In this document: positions 6,797 through 9,365 of the stretch, piece by piece
Layout of the letters: every line of letters starts with the position of its first letter
Numbering within the stretch: the stretch's first letter is position 1
Origin: a bacterium
GTDB lineage: Bacteria; Latescibacterota; UBA2968
DNA: 9,365 nucleotides
NCBI GenBank assembly: GCA_027296045.1
Contig: JAPUJS010000099.1
Location: forward strand, 1-9,365
Reading direction: 5' to 3'
Notes under the pieces: generated by a model
The model's input: only the letters and a program-made list of their open reading frames with translations
Database searches by the model: none
What the model was told of the DNA's origin: nothing
Position numbers and translations under genes: made by a program

Positions 6797-6800
6797 ATCG

Positions 6801-7160
6801 ATGGACAAAGATGAAATCACAGGCAGGTGTCTGTGCGGCCAGGTGAGTTACCAGGTGACTGGAAAGCCCCTGCACGCTACGATCTGCCACTGTGCCAATT
6901 GTCGCCGTGCCAGTGGGGCACAATCGGTGGCCTGGCTTACCTTTTCTGCCGAGAATTTTTCATTTTCTGAACCCCCATCGCAATACCGTTCCGAAACCGA
7001 GGCGATCTGGTCATTCTGTGGCCGTTGCGGCACCACGCTTGCCTATCAACACAACCGACGGCCAGGCGAGATCGATCTGACAGTCGGGAGCTTGGACGAT
7101 CCGGAAGCGTTTCCGCCAACACAACAGGTGTCGGTAGATGAAAAGCTTTCCTGGACGTAG
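6801..7160 (+). CDS. GFA (CENP-V fold) family zinc protein
   Basis: This 119-residue protein has all seven zinc-binding cysteines of the GFA family in order: C10-X-C12 (GRCLCGQVSY), C29-X-C31-X2-C34 (CHCANCRRASGA) and C73-X2-C76 (FCGRCGTT), followed by the family's SLDDPEAF stretch (97-104). Paracoccus Gfa was described as aiding condensation of formaldehyde with glutathione. Most family members have no proven reaction, so an enzymatic role here is uncertain. It is slightly shorter than the usual 130-150 residues, stopping right after DEKLSWT, where relatives normally continue for 10-20 more. The frame stays open beyond the TAG for about 50 codons. The gene diverges from a class III-like alcohol dehydrogenase, the enzyme type that acts on the formaldehyde-glutathione adduct, which fits a shared aldehyde pathway but does not prove it. 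It ends before a shared terminator. Confidence 0.88.
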   Translation: MDKDEITGRCLCGQVSYQVTGKPLHATICHCANCRRASGAQSVAWLTFSAENFSFSEPPSQYRSETEAIWSFCGRCGTTLAYQHNRRPGEIDLTVGSLDDPEAFPPTQQVSVDEKLSWT

Positions 7161-7220
7161 GCGCTGGGAGATCCTGATACAAGGGATCGGTCCGCGGTAG
7201 ATCCCCAAGAGCCTGATGTG

Positions 7221-7259
7221 AAAAAGCCCCTGACCTGGGAAGTAAGTCAGGGGCTTTTT
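7221..7259. terminator. Bidirectional intrinsic terminator between GFA and Ldh genes
   Basis: A perfect 14-bp inverted repeat (7221-7234 with 7246-7259, core AGCCCCTGAC) has an 11-base loop, with A's at the left end and T's at the right. It sits between two convergent genes, 60 bases from the GFA stop and 44 bases from the Ldh stop, and should end both transcripts. Confidence 0.92.
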
Positions 7260-7303
7260 GGTGTTTCGAATGGCACAATCTCAGCATCCCTTATCTTTCT
7301 GAT

Positions 7304-8287
7304 CTAATGCCACGGCACTTCCAGGTCCAGTTCTTCAGCCAGGTTTTCCAGCCTTTCCTGGTGTCTTGGTCCTACAGGAATACCTGCTTCTTGATAGGTC
7401 CGCTCCCGTTCTGCCTCGGGTCCGCCAGGCAGGTGGGATTGCTCAAACCCTTCTAAAGGTGTCAAGGTTTTGACTTGCCGGACATACGCATCCATTTCCT
7501 GTTTAAACAGGTCCGGATCTGCAAACAGATCGATCCGGAAGGTGATTACAAGAGCACCTTGATTTGCCCCTGAATACTCCTTTACTGCTCTTTCTTCTTC
7601 CAAGGGCACTCCTGCCAGAAATCCGCCCCAAATCTGACAAATCGCTCCCAATCCAATGGACCTGAAAACCATTCCCGGTGCCAGCCGTGCAATCTCTTCT
7701 CGATGTGGAGAACTTGCATAAAGATCGTGCATCGCCCCAAAATCGAGCACCAGAGGATCTTCCCCGTCCCCTGGGCTACAGAACGACATCGGAGATCCGC
7801 CTCCTGCACTGTAAATCGACTTTCCCTCAGACAGGTTTAATTGAGCACCTGAGGTGACAAAGGTAAGTAGATCGTGCCCCACAGTAAGCCTAGAATAGAT
7901 CCCTGCTGCTCCAAAATGTCCATGGTTTCGAGAAGACATGAGGCCAACTCCCTGTGCTTTGGCTTTTTCAATTGCCTTCAAGGTGCCTTCATACGCAGGA
8001 AAGTATCCCAGACCCCCGTCGCCGTCCATGGTGACACTTAAAGGCGTTTCATTTATGACTTGCACATTCGGGTTAGGATTCAGTTTTCCATCCCGCATCA
8101 GCCTCGCATAGGTTGCAATCTGCTGTGTGCCATGGCTGAACACCCCCCTTAAATCGTTCGTAACAAGCAGTTTTGCAAGGAGTTCTGCTTTTTCTTTCGG
8201 TAATCCGACTTTCTGTGCCGCCTGTGAGACAAAAGTATAGAGATCTTTCTCAGACACCCGGATAGAGGTTTCAGGAGGTTGATTCAT
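7304..8287 (-). CDS. Ldh-family (malate/L-lactate dehydrogenase-like) oxidoreductase, divergent
   Basis: This 327-residue protein belongs to the Ldh2/YlbC-type family, which reduces 2-oxo acids or oxidises 2-hydroxy acids with NAD(P) and is unrelated to classical lactate dehydrogenase. Conserved parts are DLRGVFSHGTQQ (45-56, with the R47 and S51-H52 active-site residues), SRNHGHFGAAG (119-129), PLVLDFG (178-184), ANQGALVITFRIDLF late in the chain, and the LPGGPEAE block before the C-terminus. Known members include malate, sulfolactate, ureidoglycolate and 2,3-diketogulonate dehydrogenases, and I cannot choose between them. After PLVLDFG, the usual GK-containing helix, the IPEGWA segment and the later GxKGxGL stretch are missing or replaced by a shorter sequence (APGMVFRSIGLGAICQIWGG), so substrate binding may differ. 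Sampled bases here are less GC-rich than the central operon (47% in 7801-7860 against 65% in 2581-2640), which may point to separate acquisition. A good promoter lies upstream. Confidence 0.87.
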   Translation of the reverse strand: MNQPPETSIRVSEKDLYTFVSQAAQKVGLPKEKAELLAKLLVTNDLRGVFSHGTQQIATYARLMRDGKLNPNPNVQVINETPLSVTMDGDGGLGYFPAYEGTLKAIEKAKAQGVGLMSSRNHGHFGAAGIYSRLTVGHDLLTFVTSGAQLNLSEGKSIYSAGGGSPMSFCSPGDGEDPLVLDFGAMHDLYASSPHREEIARLAPGMVFRSIGLGAICQIWGGFLAGVPLEEERAVKEYSGANQGALVITFRIDLFADPDLFKQEMDAYVRQVKTLTPLEGFEQSHLPGGPEAERERTYQEAGIPVGPRHQERLENLAEELDLEVPWH

Positions 8288-8357
8288 AATCTATCTGCCT
8301 TTCTCAATAACGGTTAAAGAACGGTGCGCTTTGTAGCAATGCTTGCCTCTACAGGGC

Positions 8358-8386
8358 ATCTTACCCAATTTATGTATCCGAGTCAA
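8358..8386 (-). promoter_or_regulatory. Candidate promoter of the Ldh-family gene
   Basis: On the minus strand, TTGACT (8381-8386; 5 of 6 matches) and TAAGAT (8358-8363; 4 of 6 matches) are separated by exactly 17 bases. The predicted start near 8351 leaves a leader of about 60 bases. A short inverted repeat, TGCC-7-GGCA (8344-8358), overlaps the -10 end and predicted start and could be an operator, though it is short enough to be chance. Confidence 0.55.
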
Positions 8387-8421
8387 CAAGGTCTCTACCC
8401 CTTATAACCATTCTATCGGTC

Positions 8422-8478
8422 GCCATTCCCACCTTGCCATTCCCATTCGGGCACCCTATCTTCCTCTAAATGCCATTC
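8422..8478 (+). repeat. Three GCCATTC direct repeats in the divergent promoter region
   Basis: GCCATTCCCA occurs at 8422-8431 and 8436-8445, a 14-base period, and the core GCCATTC recurs at 8472-8478. The copies surround the candidate SDR promoter: the second overlaps its -35 and the third lies near the predicted start. They could be regulator binding sites or chance. Confidence 0.4.
8435..8462 (+). promoter_or_regulatory. Candidate promoter of the SDR gene
   Basis: TTGCCA (8435-8440; 5 of 6 matches) and TATCTT (8457-8462; 4 of 6 matches) are spaced by 16 bases on the plus strand. Together they predict a start near 8470 and a leader of about 80 bases. The -35 is part of the second GCCATTCCCA repeat. 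The call was made by eye and no activator site is known. Confidence 0.35.
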
Positions 8479-8548
8479 GTCAACCCCGACCCGGACAAAG
8501 ATCGCTCCAAAGCCTGAATCCACAAACCAAACGGAAAAGAGGGTGCCC

Positions 8549-9343
8549 ATGCGGCTTAAAGACAAGATAGCCATCGTCATTGGGGCCGGGCAGACGCCGG
8601 GAGAGACAATTGGCAACGGAAGAGCAACCGCGATTCGCTTTGCCAGGGAGGGTGCGCAGGTTCTTCTTGTAGACAAACGCATCGAGTCTGCAGAAGAAAC
8701 GGCCCTCATGATCTCAAACGAGACCCGTGCAGCATCGGTCCTCGGTGCAGACATTACGGTCGAAAATGAGTGTCAGACCATCGCCGATACCTGTGTCGAT
8801 CGCTACGGACGCATCGATATCTTGCATAACAACGTTGGCACCACGGAAGGCGATGCCGGCACCGTCGACCTGACCGAGGAAAACTGGCAGCGACTCATGG
8901 ACATCAACCTCAAAGGCCTGTTTCTCATCAGTAAGCATGTGCTCCCCGTGATGCGCGCCCAGAAAAATGGCGTCATCATCAACATCTCCTCCACCGCGTC
9001 CCTATGCTCCCGGACCACCCTTGCCTACAAAACTAGCAAGGCCGGGGTCAATGCCATCACCCAGAACCTCGCCATTGAAAATGCGCCATACGGAGTGCGC
9101 GTAAATGCTATATTACCCGGCCTGATGGACACGCCAATGGCCATCGAACGACGGGTCCGAGAGCAGGGTGTAGACCGGGAAACGGTTCGCCGGGAACGTG
9201 ATGCGCAGGTGCCGCTTGGACAAAAAATGGGAACAGCGTGGGACGTAGCTGCTGCTGCCGTATTCCTCGCCTCAGACGAGGCAAAGTACATTACGGGTGT
9301 CCTTCTCCCCGTAGATGGCGGCTTGAGTGCGCGGATTGGGTGA
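8549..9343 (+). CDS. Short-chain dehydrogenase/reductase (SDR) with extended glycine-rich loop
   Basis: This 264-residue classical SDR has the standard length and every key element: the nucleotide-binding loop beginning at G12, D42 ending the second strand (NAD preference), NNVG (94-97), N120, S147, and Y160-X3-K164 as the catalytic residues. It ends with the usual GVLLPVDGGL block. The glycine loop is unusual. Instead of TGxxxGIG it reads GAGQTPGETIGNGRA (12-26), several residues longer. The ATG at 8549 is chosen because GAGGG (8539-8543) lies 5 bases upstream; an in-frame GTG at 8543 would overlap that site. SDRs of this type oxidise secondary alcohols or reduce ketones in the cytoplasm, often in sugar, steroid or aromatic catabolism. 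No substrate can be assigned here. It diverges from the Ldh-family gene across a 261-base promoter region, so the two may be co-regulated. Confidence 0.92.
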   Translation: MRLKDKIAIVIGAGQTPGETIGNGRATAIRFAREGAQVLLVDKRIESAEETALMISNETRAASVLGADITVENECQTIADTCVDRYGRIDILHNNVGTTEGDAGTVDLTEENWQRLMDINLKGLFLISKHVLPVMRAQKNGVIINISSTASLCSRTTLAYKTSKAGVNAITQNLAIENAPYGVRVNAILPGLMDTPMAIERRVREQGVDRETVRRERDAQVPLGQKMGTAWDVAAAAVFLASDEAKYITGVLLPVDGGLSARIG

Positions 9344-9365
9344 GACCACCCGTAAGATGGCGTCA

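Larger units (their letters stand above)
8288..8548. other. Divergent intergenic region between Ldh and SDR genes
   Basis: These 261 bases contain no convincing gene; a 75-codon open frame here has no start signal and no recognisable content. The region holds the two candidate divergent promoters and the GCCATTC repeats listed separately, so it reads as a control region. I see no hairpin strong enough to be a terminator or riboswitch. Confidence 0.6.

Noticed and set aside
6687..6800. Upstream extension of the GFA gene
   Set aside because: The 38 extra residues match nothing in the family, and a purine-rich ribosome binding site lies directly before the ATG at 6801.
61..7259. The three hairpins as copies of one mobile or repeated element
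   Set aside because: Their stems differ in sequence. Each sits at a gene end with an A/T flank, which is fully explained by intrinsic termination.

Overview
The window carries nine protein-coding genes, three intrinsic terminators and several candidate promoters. I see no rRNA, tRNA, CRISPR array or insertion sequence. The DNA is moderately GC-rich, and a predicted outer-membrane beta-barrel with a signal peptide points to a diderm (Gram-negative type) bacterium. The mix of STAS proteins, a POTRA-less Omp85 barrel, a UMF1 transporter and short-chain/Ldh-type oxidoreductases would suit an uncultured environmental lineage. The sequence alone does not fix the taxon, and I do not name one.

Left block (1-950, minus strand): two tandem, very similar single-domain STAS proteins (anti-sigma-factor-antagonist type) lie 3 bases apart, with a strong ribosome binding site before the first gene and an intrinsic terminator after the second. 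Their phosphorylation loop is non-canonical in the same way in both copies. No cognate kinase or phosphatase is in the window.

Central plus-strand block (about 920-4953): a likely three-gene operon encodes an Omp85-type outer-membrane barrel lacking POTRA domains, a PlsC-like membrane acyltransferase with a C-terminal membrane region, and a UMF1/Atg22-like major facilitator. It ends in a strong bidirectional terminator. Together these suggest an envelope function (lipid or small-molecule handling across both membranes), but that link is inference. Its candidate promoter overlaps, at the -10 element, the opposing candidate promoter of the STAS pair.

Middle minus-strand block (5049-6595): a Zn-dependent medium-chain alcohol dehydrogenase is followed 59 bases downstream by a small protein joining one N-terminal membrane helix, an acidic linker and a Fis/NtrC-type DNA-binding helix-turn-helix. 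This looks like a membrane-tethered Fis-like regulator with no receiver or AAA+ domain.

Right block (6801-9343): a GFA/CENP-V-fold zinc protein (plus) is divergent from the alcohol dehydrogenase and convergent, across a 14-bp terminator hairpin, with a divergent Ldh-family oxidoreductase (minus). Beyond that is a 261-base divergent promoter region with repeated GCCATTC elements, then an SDR oxidoreductase (plus) with an enlarged nucleotide-binding loop. This half looks like a small accessory catabolic/redox region. Three NAD(P)-type oxidoreductases and a formaldehyde-adduct-family protein lie together, but no shared substrate can be read from the sequence.

The best leads for something undescribed are the POTRA-less Omp85 / acyltransferase / UMF1 operon and the membrane-tethered Fis-type protein.
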